A DNA stretch of 64,000 nucleotides from Schaalia odontolytica (GTDB taxonomy: Bacteria > Actinomycetota > Actinomycetes > Actinomycetales > Actinomycetaceae). This document shows positions 34,508 through 45,681 of this stretch, piece by piece. Both the position numbers and the translations under genes were made by a program. The notes beneath the pieces were generated by a model that did not search any database, was not told the DNA's origin, and worked only from the letters and a program-made list of their open reading frames with translations. How positions within the stretch are numbered: position 1 is the stretch's first letter; each line of letters opens with the position of its first letter. The stretch covers positions 1,488,001-1,552,000 of the forward strand of contig NZ_CP102197.1 in the NCBI RefSeq assembly GCF_024584435.1. Reading direction: 5' to 3'.

Positions 34508-34521
34508 TGCCGGCGTGTCAG

Positions 34522-34956
34522 TCAGGCCCCCGAGCTCTTCAGCCCCAGCTCGCGGGCACGCGCGGAGTCCTCGGGAACGCGCCCCGGACAGTCGCCAGCC
34601 TCGACGATCGCGTTGGCCTCGTCGACGAAGACGACGGACGGCTTCACCTGACGCACGAGGGACTCGGGGACCTGGGCGTAGGCCATGATGATGACCAGGT
34701 CGCCGACCCTGACCCTGTGGGCGGCCGCACCGTTGAGCTGGACGGTGCCGCTGCCTCGCTCGCCCGCGATCGTGTAGGTGGACAGGCGCTCGCCATTGTT
34801 GACGTCGGCGACGTCAACCTTCTGCCCGGGCACGATGTTGGCCGCGTCCAGCAGGTCCTCATCCACCGTGATCGAGCCGACGTAGTGCAGATCGGCACCG
34901 GTGACGGTGGCGCGGTGGATCTTGCCGATGGCCATCTCGCGGGTCATCTCCATCAT
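34522..34956 (-). CDS. panD: Aspartate 1-decarboxylase
   Basis: Pyruvoyl enzyme making beta-alanine from aspartate for pantothenate synthesis. 144 residues; the self-cleavage site is Gly27-Ser28 in [14 protein letters not shown]. Further family marks are [43 protein letters not shown] and [14 protein letters not shown]. The start ATG at 34956 overlaps the panC stop by 4 bp (ATGA), so it is translationally coupled. Other in-frame ATGs at 34953 and 34947 are possible. Confidence 0.95.
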   Translation of the reverse strand: MMEMTREMAIGKIHRATVTGADLHYVGSITVDEDLLDAANIVPGQKVDVADVNNGERLSTYTIAGERGSGTVQLNGAAAHRVRVGDLVIIMAYAQVPESLVRQVKPSVVFVDEANAIVEAGDCPGRVPEDSARARELGLKSSGA

Positions 34957-35924
34957 GCGCGCGCCCCCGTCTCCTCCGATGCACCGCCCGCTCGGGCCTC
35001 GTCCCCCTCGAGCCGCACAGGGCCGCGCAACGCCACCTCCATGTTGTCGATGAGGCGGGTACTGCCGACCTTGGCGGCGATGAGGACTCGCCCGGCACGC
35101 GAGCCGTCGGTCAGCAGCGTCGGCGCTGCCTCTGCCTCCCCGAGTGGCACGCCGTCGGTTCCCGCGAGGATCTCGAAGGTTCCCGCATCCACGAGGGCGA
35201 TGTAGTCCAGGTCGATGCCGTCCTCCGCGTCGATGACCGCTCGGCACGCGGAGATGACGCTCCCGGGTTCTGCCCCCGCCTCGGCCACCTCCACGCCCCG
35301 GCGCAGTGCACGAGACAGCGCGCGGGCGCGCACGCGCTCCTCCTCGCTCAAGTATTGGTTGCGGCTGGACAGGGCCACGCCGTCCCGGTCGCGCACGATC
35401 GGCACCGCGTGGACGCGCACGGGGATGTCAAGCTGGGAGAAGACGGTGCGCAGGACGGCCAGCTGTTGGGCGTCCTTCTGGCCGTACAGGGCCACGTCCG
35501 GGCGCACGAGGTTGACGACCTTGGTGCACACGAGGGCGACTCCTGCGAAGTGCGTGGGGCGCGTCTTTCCTTCGAGGACGCGCGCGACGGGCCCCGGATC
35601 AATGGAGACCGTCGCGGGAGCCGGATACACGTCCTGCGGGGACGGAGCCCACACGAGGTCCGCTCCCACCGTTTCGAGGGCGTCCATGTCCGCCCCCAGG
35701 GTTCGCGGATAGGCGTCGAAGTCCTCTCCGGGAGCGAACTGGGTCGGGTTGACGAAGATCGTGACGATGACGTGGTCGGCGAGCGCGTGGGCCTCTCGCA
35801 CGAGCTGCAGGTGCCCGGCGTGCAGGGCACCCATGGTCATCACGAGCGCCTTCGTTCCGGGCAGGCGGGCGAGCGCCTCGGCCAGCTGGTCGCGCGTGTG
35901 GGTGAGGATGGGACGATGCGTCAT
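34953..35924 (-). CDS. panC: Pantothenate synthetase
   Basis: Joins pantoate and beta-alanine using ATP. 323 residues with the nucleotidyl-transferase motif TMGALHAGH (30-38), FVNPTQF (~57-63), the [10 protein letters not shown] pantoate/ATP region, [12 protein letters not shown] (~153-164) and [12 protein letters not shown] (~183-194). A ~35-residue polar C-terminal tail is extra. panB is not in the window. ATG at 35924 preceded by AAGAAT exactly 6 bases upstream, suggesting its own leaderless start apart from the DUF2520 gene upstream. Confidence 0.96.
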   Translation of the reverse strand: MTHRPILTHTRDQLAEALARLPGTKALVMTMGALHAGHLQLVREAHALADHVIVTIFVNPTQFAPGEDFDAYPRTLGADMDALETVGADLVWAPSPQDVYPAPATVSIDPGPVARVLEGKTRPTHFAGVALVCTKVVNLVRPDVALYGQKDAQQLAVLRTVFSQLDIPVRVHAVPIVRDRDGVALSSRNQYLSEEERVRARALSRALRRGVEVAEAGAEPGSVISACRAVIDAEDGIDLDYIALVDAGTFEILAGTDGVPLGEAEAAPTLLTDGSRAGRVLIAAKVGSTRLIDNMEVALRGPVRLEGDEARAGGASEETGARA

Positions 35925-35930
35925 AGTTCT

Positions 35931-35936
35931 ATTCTT
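35931..35936 (-). promoter_or_regulatory. -10-like element before panC
   Basis: AAGAAT on the minus strand, 6 bases before the ATG; AGAACT between gives no ribosome site. Confidence 0.4.
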
Positions 35937-36072
35937 GCAAGTTCAGCCCTCCGGTGCGTCATTTGAGTCGCTTTCCTCACGTCACGCGATTCGCGTCAGA
36001 GCGGGATCTCCTCGCCCATCGTTGCGGCGCGGTGCCGGCACGGCGCCTCGCCGAGCCTGGCCGCGCCGGGAC

Positions 36073-36957
36073 TCAAGAGGGATCGAGGAGGGCCGCCTCG
36101 ACGCTGGTCGCGGCCCGTTCGTCGAGGAGGCGCGCGTCGCGCAGCAGGCGAGTGAGGGCACGGGTCATGTCCGCGTAGGTGTCGCGCTCCCCCGCAAGCG
36201 CCTCGTGAGCACCGAGGCAGCGGGCGTGAGCCGCGACTGTGCCAGCATCCCCCCGGGCGGCGGGGCCGGAGATCCCGGCGGCTCCCTCGGTCAGCGCCCG
36301 GTCGAGGGCGGCCTCGAGGAGAGGACGCACGTAGAGGGCGGGATTCTCGATTCCGGCCTCGGCGAGGATGCGCGTCGTCTGCACGGTGATTCCGGCGATG
36401 AAGTTGGCGCCGTGGGCGAGACCGGCGTGGTACAGGGGACGGTCCTCCTCCGCAACGACCACAGGTTCGCCCCCCATCTCCACGACGAGGGCCTGCGCGA
36501 TCGGCAAGAAGGGGGCAGCCGCGGTGACGGCGAAGGGAGTTCCCACGAGCCGAGCAACGTCAACGCTGGTGCCCGTGAAGGTCATGGCCGGATGGATTGC
36601 CAGCGGGATCGCTCCCGCGTCGGTGGCGGCGCAGAGTAGTCCGATCCCGGAGGCGCCCGACAGGTGGATGACGATATGCCCGCTCTGCCACACGCCCAGA
36701 TCGGCCAGCCCCCGAGCGAGGGGCCGAATCTGATCGTCGGGAACGGCGAGGATCACCACCTCCGAGCGCCGCGCCACCTCCTCCGGCGACGCGATCGGAA
36801 CGCCGGGCAGCATGGCGTCGGCGCGCTCGCGCGAGGCGGGCGAGGAGGCTGAGACGGCCACCACCTGGTGACCGACGGCGCGCACAGCCGAACCGATGAC
36901 GGGGCCCACGTGCCCCATGCCGATGATGCCGATGCCAAGTCGTCCGGGGGTGTTCAT
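36073..36957 (-). CDS. DUF2520/Rossmann-like NAD(P)-binding protein
   Basis: 294-residue dehydrogenase-like protein. The N-terminal NAD(P) motif is IGIIGMGHVGPVIGSAVRAVGH (~8-29); VILAVPDDQIRPLARGL (~67-83) is the next Rossmann strand, and HPAMTFTG (~121-128) marks the start of the DUF2520 C-terminal helical half. It resembles pyrroline-carboxylate or ketopantoate reductases in fold. It lies just before panC, an arrangement common in actinobacteria, so a role linked to pantoate supply is possible but not shown. Start ATG at 36957 because upstream frame is poor; AACAAT lies 6 bases before it. Confidence 0.86.
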   Translation of the reverse strand: MNTPGRLGIGIIGMGHVGPVIGSAVRAVGHQVVAVSASSPASRERADAMLPGVPIASPEEVARRSEVVILAVPDDQIRPLARGLADLGVWQSGHIVIHLSGASGIGLLCAATDAGAIPLAIHPAMTFTGTSVDVARLVGTPFAVTAAAPFLPIAQALVVEMGGEPVVVAEEDRPLYHAGLAHGANFIAGITVQTTRILAEAGIENPALYVRPLLEAALDRALTEGAAGISGPAARGDAGTVAAHARCLGAHEALAGERDTYADMTRALTRLLRDARLLDERAATSVEAALLDPS

Positions 36958-36963
36958 GCCACC

Positions 36964-36969
36964 ATTGTT
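36964..36969 (-). promoter_or_regulatory. -10-like element before the DUF2520 gene
   Basis: AACAAT on the minus strand, 6 bases before the ATG. Confidence 0.4.
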
Positions 36970-36982
36970 GCCGATCCTCGTC

Positions 36983-38545
36983 CTACGCGCCGCTCGCCTC
37001 GCTTGCCAGGGTCGCGTCGACGACCTCGCCGACCCGGGAGAGCCAACGCTCGGGAGGCTCGGCGTCGCGGCTGCTCTTGGAGGCCACCGAGAGGCGCGAC
37101 CACAGGTCGAGGGCGCGCGAGGCCTCAACGTGCGCGGCCAACGACGGAACCCGGCCGGGAACCAGCTCGGCGCGCACCGAGGCCACCCCCCTCCAGCCCT
37201 GGAGGGGACCTTGCCTCATCGACACGGACTGGATGCGCGAGAGCGGGATGATCGAGAACGTGCGGGTGAGCCAGCCTCCGCGAATCGCGAGAACCGTATC
37301 CGTGAGCGCAAAAGCGCGGCGCGCATACGTGAGGGGATCCAGGATCCGTGCGCTGGGCGGAATGGGGGTCATCCAGCGGTCTGCGCGCCTCCCCGCATGC
37401 AGGGATTCCAGGAAGCGGTCGGGTTCATCGACCCCGAGGGACGGGACAACCATTGCAATGGCTTGGGCAACCTCCGCGCGCGAACCGACGGGTAGGAGGA
37501 CATCGGAGGCAACATCAAGGCGCATCCCCTCGTTCTTCTCGCCCTCGGAGGAGGTCCTGTTACCCGCCTGAGTGATCTCGACGCGGTACCACCCAAACAA
37601 CCGCCAGAGGAGCGGCTGGCTGACCGAGAGGGCATGGATGCGTCCGGGCGGGATCGTGACGTGGCGACGCGCGGTCAGGCCTCGCCGAATGCGCACTCCG
37701 TCGGCCGATATCGCCGCCGTGAAGCCAAACTCTCGGTCGAACCTGGTCCACACTCCCGCGACGACGCTGACGGCGCCGAACATGATGGCCGCGAAACTCA
37801 TCACGGACGTCACCCCGACGCTCACGATGAGGAAGGCGTTGAGGATGCACAGCCCGATTCCGATGGCGAGGGCCAGGACCGTGCTCATGGTGGCGAGCAT
37901 GGAGCCAACGAGTTCGAGTACGCTCACGCGGAAGACGACGCGTTCGGGTGCCTCAAGCGTCGCCTGGGCGAGGGGACGCCCCTGCCCCGCCGCGCGGGCA
38001 GGGCCGGCGGGAGGGACAAGCTCGTCGATCGCTCCGGAGGCGAGGCCCAGCAGGAGCGCGCGCAGGTCTTCGAGGCGGCTCGAGGGAAGCAGGCCGAGCT
38101 TGATGCTCGACTCAGCCCCGCCCGCTACCTCAATATCGAGGTAGCCCAGGCCGACGATGCGCCCCAGGAGGGAATAGGAGAGGTTGACGGATTGGATGCG
38201 CGAGACCCTGGCGTGGCGCTGCGAACGAGACAGGATGCCGGAACGGAACCACACGGCGCTCGGGGTGATCGCGTAACGGGTCATCCTCCACGAGAGGTAG
38301 CTAAAGGCCAGGAGCACGCCGACCGCGACGAGAGCCAGGCCGAGGAGCACCGGGAGCGAGCCGACACTCGCCGCCCACGCGGGTCCGCCCTCGCCGACAA
38401 CGCGAGCCCGGCCCCACTGAAGCGCCCAGACGGTTGCCGCTGCGACGCCGCCGAGGGAACCGGCAACACGCGGCAGATAGGTGAGCGGGTGGAGGTACTT
38501 CCAGTCCTCGGGGGCAATACCGTCGGAGGAGAGGTCCGCGCTCAT
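36983..38545 (-). CDS. Membrane protein with three bacterial PH (bPH2) domains
   Basis: 520-residue YdbT-like protein. Three PH-like repeats follow membrane pairs: TRYAITPSAVWFRSGILSRSQRHARVSRIQSV region (~75-160), AISADGVRIRRGLTARRHVTIPPGRIHAL (~275-360) and FALTDTVLAIRGGWLTRTFSIIPLSRIQSV (~405-490). Each contains the 'xR.G...R....+P..RIqs+' pattern. Hydrophobic pairs lie near residues 25-70 and 220-270. Overlaps the smaller PH protein gene by 4 bp (ATGA), making the ydbS-ydbT type pair known from Bacillus, where these proteins affect resistance to antimicrobial peptides. Function here unproven. Confidence 0.87.
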   Translation of the reverse strand: MSADLSSDGIAPEDWKYLHPLTYLPRVAGSLGGVAAATVWALQWGRARVVGEGGPAWAASVGSLPVLLGLALVAVGVLLAFSYLSWRMTRYAITPSAVWFRSGILSRSQRHARVSRIQSVNLSYSLLGRIVGLGYLDIEVAGGAESSIKLGLLPSSRLEDLRALLLGLASGAIDELVPPAGPARAAGQGRPLAQATLEAPERVVFRVSVLELVGSMLATMSTVLALAIGIGLCILNAFLIVSVGVTSVMSFAAIMFGAVSVVAGVWTRFDREFGFTAAISADGVRIRRGLTARRHVTIPPGRIHALSVSQPLLWRLFGWYRVEITQAGNRTSSEGEKNEGMRLDVASDVLLPVGSRAEVAQAIAMVVPSLGVDEPDRFLESLHAGRRADRWMTPIPPSARILDPLTYARRAFALTDTVLAIRGGWLTRTFSIIPLSRIQSVSMRQGPLQGWRGVASVRAELVPGRVPSLAAHVEASRALDLWSRLSVASKSSRDAEPPERWLSRVGEVVDATLASEASGA

Positions 38546-39042
38546 AGGCCCATCAGCTCCGCTGAGCCGCGCTCGGCCAACACGTCGCGCAGGCGCGATG
38601 CGTCGGCGACGGGGACTCCGGCGAGCGCCGCGTCTGTGTGCGCGCTGGCCGTGGACAGCTTGATGGTGGCGATACCAAGGAGGCGCTGCACAGGCCCCTG
38701 GGCGATGTCGACGTACTGGATGCGACCGTAGGGCACGAGGGTCATGGAGCGCCTCAAGACGCCCCGGCGAATAACGAAGTCGCGCTCGGCCAGAGCGTAA
38801 CGCAGGGCCTTAACCTGAGCGGGGACGAGCCACAGGCACCACAGGGCGATGAGGGAAGGTACGGGCATCGCCATCCACGCCTCGTCGATACCGGCCACGA
38901 GCGCAACGGCGCTGATGATGCCGGCCGCGGCTCCGCACGCGACGAACACATTTCCGAGCCTGAGCGCGGCGAGCTTGCCCGATACGTTGCGAAAGTCAAC
39001 GCCTTCGGGCGTCATGACGTCATTCGAGGTCTGGGATGTCAT
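38542..39042 (-). CDS. Small PH-domain (bPH2) membrane protein
   Basis: 166-residue YdbS-like partner of the large PH protein. Two adjacent hydrophobic helices (~29-70) are followed by a single bPH2 domain (RYALAERDFVIRRGVLRRSMTLVPYGRIQYVDI, ~80-112), then a Thr/Ala-rich end. ATG at 39042; another ATG lies nine codons inside. Divergent from the two-component genes across 162 bp. Confidence 0.85.
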   Translation of the reverse strand: MTSQTSNDVMTPEGVDFRNVSGKLAALRLGNVFVACGAAAGIISAVALVAGIDEAWMAMPVPSLIALWCLWLVPAQVKALRYALAERDFVIRRGVLRRSMTLVPYGRIQYVDIAQGPVQRLLGIATIKLSTASAHTDAALAGVPVADASRLRDVLAERGSAELMGL

Positions 39043-39192
39043 GGGGCAATTCTCGCACACGCGCACGCGCCCCCTCGCGCGAGCGCACGCGCGGCCCAGC
39101 GCGAACACGAAAGCGCGACCGTTATGAGATACCTAACAGCACGACCGTCACCGCTCCCAACATACTCTCAGGAAACATGCAGGATCATCGGC

Positions 39193-39198
39193 GAGACT
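39193..39198 (+). promoter_or_regulatory. -10-like element before the response regulator gene
   Basis: GAGACT, then AGATCC, then ATG: the same 6-base spacing seen for the other leaderless genes of this window. Confidence 0.35.
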
Positions 39199-39204
39199 AG
39201 ATCC

Positions 39205-39909
<705 letters not shown>

Positions 39910-39910
39910 C

Positions 39911-41377
39911 GTGCGCCCCAGCCTGGCTCAACGCATCGAGGCATGGTGGGACGCCAAGCCCCTCGCCGCCCAGCTCGTCACGCTCATCATCCTGTTGCTC
40001 GCGGTGGGCCTCTCCCTCGCGGGAACCGTCATGATCGGCCTTCTCCAGCGCCACCTGACCTCCCAGATCGACGATCAGCTCGTGGCCACCGCGCACACGA
40101 TCCAGATCTCCGCTTCGTCGGCGACTTTCTCGTCGGACGGTCAGGGGGCGATCCCCACGCTCTACTACGTCCACATTCACGCCAAGGACGGCTCGGACCG
40201 CTACCTCTACTCCGAGGACACCCTCAAGGCCTCGGGCACCCCGACCCTGCCCGAGCTCGTCGACACCTCCTCCGCACCCGTCTCTTCCTTTCGCACGCTT
40301 CCGGTCACCGTCGCCTCGTCGAAGTCCGGCCTCGGATGGCGCGCCCTCGTCGTTCCCGTGTACGACCAGACCTCGGGGGAGTTCTCGGGCTACATGACGA
40401 TCGCCCTGCCCCTCACCGACGTTCAGCACACCCTACGAACCACGGCCTCCTACTTTGCGGTCGCCGGCTCGATCATCGTGGTCATCGGCGGCTGGGCCGG
40501 GCGCTACCTCGTGCGCCGCGCGCTCCTGCCGCTGCGCTCCATCGAATCGACCGCCGGCAAGATCGCCGCCGGTGACCTCACCAAGCGCGTGACCCCTCAT
40601 CCTCCGACGACGGAGGTCGGCTCCCTCGCCCTCTCCCTCAACACGATGCTCACCCAGGTGGAGCAGTCCTTCGAGGCGCGGCAGGCATCCGAGCAGAAGA
40701 TCAAGCGCTTCGTCTCGGATGCCTCCCACGAGCTACGAACCCCGCTGGCGGCAATCTCCGGCTACTGCGAGCTGTACGCGATGGGAGGAGTTCCCGCCGA
40801 GAGGACCGAGGAGGTGATGGGGCGCATCGGCTCCGAATCCTCCCGCATGGCCACCCTCGTCGAGGACCTCCTGACCCTCGCGCGCCTGGACGAGGGGCGC
40901 CCCCTCGAGATCACGGACATCGACCTCGTCAAGCTGGCCGACAACGCGGTCTTCGACCTGCAGGCCCTCGACCCGACGCGCACGGTTGGGCTCACCGGCA
41001 TCACCGGTCGGACTCCCCCCATGTCGCTCATCGTGCCGGGCGATCGTGACCGACTCTCTCAGGTGTTCACCAACCTGATCGGCAACATCGTCCGTTACAC
41101 CCCGTCAGGATCCCCCGTCGAGATAGCGCTCGGCCTCTCCGGTGACACCGCGATCGTCGAGCTGCGTGACCACGGTCCCGGCATCGACGAAACCGATCGC
41201 GGCCGCGTCTTTGAGCGCTTCTATCGGGCGGACACCTCGCGCAACCGAAAGTCCGGGGGATCGGGCCTCGGTTTGGCCATCGTCTCCGGCATTCTCGCGG
41301 CTCACAGGGGGAGGGCGTCGCTGACGAAAACGAAAGGAGGTGGCTTGACGGTTCGTATCGAGCTACCAACAGCGTGA
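39911..41377 (+). CDS. Sensor histidine kinase
   Basis: 488-residue membrane kinase, partner of the preceding regulator. TM1 (~20-42), an extracellular sensor part (~43-175), TM2 (~178-200), HAMP (~200-255), the phospho-acceptor His in FVSDASHELRTPLAAISGY (H-box), N-box NLIGNIVRYTPSGSP, and G boxes ELRDHGPGIDETDRGRVFERFYR and GGSGLGLAIVSGILAAHRG. GTG start directly after the regulator stop. The signal sensed is unknown. Confidence 0.95.
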   Translation: MRPSLAQRIEAWWDAKPLAAQLVTLIILLLAVGLSLAGTVMIGLLQRHLTSQIDDQLVATAHTIQISASSATFSSDGQGAIPTLYYVHIHAKDGSDRYLYSEDTLKASGTPTLPELVDTSSAPVSSFRTLPVTVASSKSGLGWRALVVPVYDQTSGEFSGYMTIALPLTDVQHTLRTTASYFAVAGSIIVVIGGWAGRYLVRRALLPLRSIESTAGKIAAGDLTKRVTPHPPTTEVGSLALSLNTMLTQVEQSFEARQASEQKIKRFVSDASHELRTPLAAISGYCELYAMGGVPAERTEEVMGRIGSESSRMATLVEDLLTLARLDEGRPLEITDIDLVKLADNAVFDLQALDPTRTVGLTGITGRTPPMSLIVPGDRDRLSQVFTNLIGNIVRYTPSGSPVEIALGLSGDTAIVELRDHGPGIDETDRGRVFERFYRADTSRNRKSGGSGLGLAIVSGILAAHRGRASLTKTKGGGLTVRIELPTA

Positions 41378-41551
41378 ACGAGGTAACGAAGCCGCGGATG
41401 CTCACGCTTTTTCGTTCATTTTCTGCTCATTCTCGAGCTGCTACATCCGGCACTTTCCCCGGTTCTTCCCTGATTCTCAGCAAACGAACGTGACCTTCGG
41501 GGAAAAGCGCACTAGCATGGCTCGGGTATTCCTCAGCTAGGAGAGTGGCCC

Positions 41552-42511
41552 ATGGGTGCCCAAGCACCTCAGTGGCTGCTGACGTCATTCGTTGACGCCA
41601 TGCAGCAGATCGGCGCAAGCGCGACCGACACAGACCTTCAGAACGAGGGCGCCGACCTCGTGGAGCGCTGGAGCGCGCCGGAACGCCAATTGCACAACCT
41701 GCGTCGGCTCATGAACACGCTCACCCACATCGACGAGATCGCGTCATCGGCGCACGATGCGGACATCCTGCGCGTGGCCGCCTGGTATCACGGCGCCTTC
41801 TTGAACAAGGCGCTCGAGATCAAGCTCGGTGGCTTCCAGGCGAACTTCGCGTCGACGCGCTGCATTGATCACGCTCACAATCGCCTCACCAACCTCGGCG
41901 TTCCCGAGGAGGTCGTGGTCCGCATTGACGAGCTGATCGCCTTCCTCACCCGACACCGCGCCCCACGCTCCGACTTCGACGCCCAGGTCCTGGTCGACGC
42001 CGACCTCGCGTGCCTGTCGTGTAGCCCTCAGGACTACAAGAAGCTCCGCTGCTCCCTGCGTGCCGAGCTGAGCGAACTTGACGACCTGCAGTTCATCAAG
42101 GCCAGGCGCGCGCTCGTCAAGAAGCTGCTCGGCTACGAGAGCATCTACCAGTCTCCTCTCGGCGCAGCCTGGGAGGACACCGCGCGGGCAAACCTGGAGG
42201 TTGAGCTGGCACGCCTCGACCGGGAGAAGGCCCAGCTGTGCGCCGCCCAGGCCGACGAGCCGGAAGAGAGCGACGAGTCCGACGACACCGACGAGATCGT
42301 CGAGGACACAACCACGACGACGGGCACACTCATCATCAAGCGCCGCTCCATCAAGAAGCGCACGCCCGTCCATTCCACTGACGACGAGGTCACCTCAACG
42401 GGCGTCCTTCCGCCCATGATTGCCGACGGCGAGGACGGCGATGAGGACGAGGAGGCAACGTCGTCGCTCGAGTCTGCGGTAGAGTCCTTGGACCTGCCGA
42501 CATCCGACTAG
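41552..42511 (+). CDS. HD-superfamily phosphohydrolase-like protein with altered HD motif and acidic tail
   Basis: 319-residue protein whose first ~215 residues follow the COG4339 HD-type hydrolase family: WSAPERQLHNLRRL (His48, ~40-53), LRVAAWYHGAFLNK (~73-86), then TNLGVPEEVVVRIDELI, QVLVDADLACLSC and SIYQSPLGAAWEDTARANLEVEL. The second metal motif, normally H-D, is His80-Gly81, so metal binding and activity are doubtful. Residues ~225-319 form an acidic, Thr/Ser-rich tail absent from the family. ATG at 41552 behind AGGAGAG. It lies between the two-component genes and the WXG100 gene but seems to be its own unit. Confidence 0.7.
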   Translation: MGAQAPQWLLTSFVDAMQQIGASATDTDLQNEGADLVERWSAPERQLHNLRRLMNTLTHIDEIASSAHDADILRVAAWYHGAFLNKALEIKLGGFQANFASTRCIDHAHNRLTNLGVPEEVVVRIDELIAFLTRHRAPRSDFDAQVLVDADLACLSCSPQDYKKLRCSLRAELSELDDLQFIKARRALVKKLLGYESIYQSPLGAAWEDTARANLEVELARLDREKAQLCAAQADEPEESDESDDTDEIVEDTTTTTGTLIIKRRSIKKRTPVHSTDDEVTSTGVLPPMIADGEDGDEDEEATSSLESAVESLDLPTSD

Positions 42512-42699
42512 GGTCAGGTGGGTACTCTCTCTCCTTCCGTGACGCACCCACCGGCGCGTCGCTTGCCCCCGTCCGTGCACAGGGCGCCCCGTTGAGTCGT
42601 CGATGTCCACAGGCCTGCCGCCGCGAGGAGAAGGCGTGCCGCGGCGCGCGTAACGTCGGTGTCGACGGACCCACCCGGGGTCCCACGAAGGAGGACACC

Positions 42700-42996
42700 A
42701 TGACCGCATACGCCGTTGATGCCGAGCAGATCTCCGCCGCATCGGCCCAGGCCTGCGCCACCGCATCCACGATCCGCTCCGAGGTCGATACCCTCATGGC
42801 CCAGCTGCTGGCACTCCAGGACTCATGGACGGGCGGGGCACAGGTCAACTTTCAGGCAACAATCACCCAGTGGCAGGGAATTCAGGCTCAGACCCACGAC
42901 GCACTCGACGCGATTTCCACGCAGCTGCAGACCGCGGCCGCGACGTATTCCGAGGCGGAGGCTCACTCGGCCTCCCTGTTTGCGCACGGAGCATAG
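42700..42996 (+). CDS. WXG100-family type VII secretion substrate (ESAT-6-like)
   Basis: 98-residue two-helix protein of the EsxA/WXG100 family: helix 1 (~8-41), the turn SWTGGAQ with Trp43-Thr44-Gly45, and helix 2 (~47-92). The sequence has no signal peptide, as expected. AAGGAGG precedes the ATG at 42700; a longer upstream frame has no ribosome site. No EccC, EccB or partner gene is visible in the window, so it would rely on an apparatus coded elsewhere. Followed by a strong terminator. Confidence 0.9.
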   Translation: MTAYAVDAEQISAASAQACATASTIRSEVDTLMAQLLALQDSWTGGAQVNFQATITQWQGIQAQTHDALDAISTQLQTAAATYSEAEAHSASLFAHGA

Positions 42997-43000
42997 GATG

Positions 43001-43047
43001 CGCCCGGGGGGCGAGACTCGAGTAGGAGTCTCGCCCCCCGGGCGTTT
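43001..43047. terminator. Strong bidirectional terminator
   Basis: A perfect 19-bp stem (43001-43019 with 43026-43044) and a TTT tail, between the converging WXG100 and groEL genes. Confidence 0.92.
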
Positions 43048-43066
43048 CAGCGGATCGATCAGGGGA

Positions 43067-44810
<1,744 letters not shown>

Positions 44811-44815
44811 ATATG

Positions 44816-44844
44816 ATTCTGGCACTCGACACACCGGAGTGCAA
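44816..44844 (-). promoter_or_regulatory. groEL promoter
   Basis: TTGCAC (44839-44844) and CAGAAT (44816-44821) on the minus strand, 17 bp apart, overlapping CIRCE 2 and ending beside CIRCE 1. Confidence 0.6.
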
Positions 44845-44845
44845 G
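44819..44845. promoter_or_regulatory. CIRCE operator 2 (HrcA site)
   Basis: CTGGCACTC, 9 bases, GAGTGCAAG: the GCACTC/GAGTGC cores are perfect, with outer mismatches in both arms. It is 8 bp from operator 1. Confidence 0.85.
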
Positions 44846-44960
44846 GCGAGTTCCTCTCCCTTGAGCGCTATGCGCTCACGGCGTAATGGACCGGCGCGAC
44901 CGCCTCGCGACGCCACGGGAGGCGCCCGCCATGGATCGAAGCGGGCACGCGGCACACCGC

Positions 44961-44997
44961 GAGGAGCCGCCCACCCGGCACGGATGGACGGCTCCTC
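44961..44997 (-). terminator. Probable terminator of the LytR_C gene
   Basis: 9-bp stem (44961-44969 with 44989-44997) and a 19-base loop, just downstream of that gene's stop. The rest of 44846-45015 contains no gene. Confidence 0.5.
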
Positions 44998-45015
44998 GCA
45001 CTCACGGCAAGACAA

Positions 45016-45597
45016 TCAGCGCAGGATGACGACGATGTCGGGGTTACCCAGACCGCTCTCCTGACGCACAGTGTCGATACCAAGCTTGGAGGCAATGTCC
45101 TTCGCGGTAGCCTCCATGCGAGGATCCTCGTAGAAGACCGTCGACGTCTGGGTCGCCCATCCGTCGGCGTTTGCCGCAGAGGTTCCGGCATAGCCGGCCT
45201 CGTTGAGGATCGCGGCCTTCTGACCGGCGTAGCCCTGCGTGCCGGTCCCGTTGAGGACCTGGATGACCGCGCCGTGATCGGGAGCGGAAGCCGCAGGCGA
45301 GGAGGTGCTCGGCGAGGGGGTGGGCTCACTCGCCGACTGCGGCTCCTGCGTGGGTGCTTCGGTCGGACTCGGCGAGGAGGTAGGAGTCGTCGCGGCGGAG
45401 GTTGGCGCCGGGGTGACGGTGGTGGTCTGCTGGCGTGACAGGGCGGTCGCCGCCGCCCACCCCAGCGCGGGAACGATCACGAGGATAGCCAAGAATGGCC
45501 ACACGTTCTTCCACTTGGAGGGCTTGGGGCGGTGCATACCGACGGGCATATCCTCGCCGGCACGGTCAAATTCATCCCTGGGGTACTGAGAGCTCAC
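45016..45597 (-). CDS. Membrane-anchored LytR_C-domain protein
   Basis: 193-residue protein. A cytoplasmic basic stretch, one transmembrane helix (~32-50, FLAILVIVPALGWAAAT), a long Thr/Pro/Ser linker (~55-105) and a C-terminal LytR_C domain (~108-193: VIQVLNGTGTQGYAGQKAAIL, TVFYEDPRMEATAKDIASKLG). Stand-alone LytR_C proteins of this form are common in actinobacteria, often near a wall-related gene. Function unknown. GTG at 45597 with TAGTCT 6 bases upstream. Confidence 0.85.
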   Translation of the reverse strand: MSSQYPRDEFDRAGEDMPVGMHRPKPSKWKNVWPFLAILVIVPALGWAAATALSRQQTTTVTPAPTSAATTPTSSPSPTEAPTQEPQSASEPTPSPSTSSPAASAPDHGAVIQVLNGTGTQGYAGQKAAILNEAGYAGTSAANADGWATQTSTVFYEDPRMEATAKDIASKLGIDTVRQESGLGNPDIVVILR

Positions 45598-45603
45598 GCG
45601 TTC

Positions 45604-45609
45604 AGACTA
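45604..45609 (-). promoter_or_regulatory. -10 element for leaderless LytR_C gene
   Basis: TAGTCT on the minus strand, 6 bases before the GTG. Confidence 0.5.
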
Positions 45610-45669
45610 TCGGAAAAGACACTGTCAGGCGCGCAGACTCGCAGGAGTGTGGCGCGGGTGGTACGGCAC

Positions 45670-45675
45670 TAGGCT
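45670..45675 (+). promoter_or_regulatory. -10 element for leaderless ung
   Basis: TAGGCT, then 6 bases, then ATG. Identical in hexamer and spacing to serC. Confidence 0.55.
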
Positions 45676-45681
45676 GGGGTC

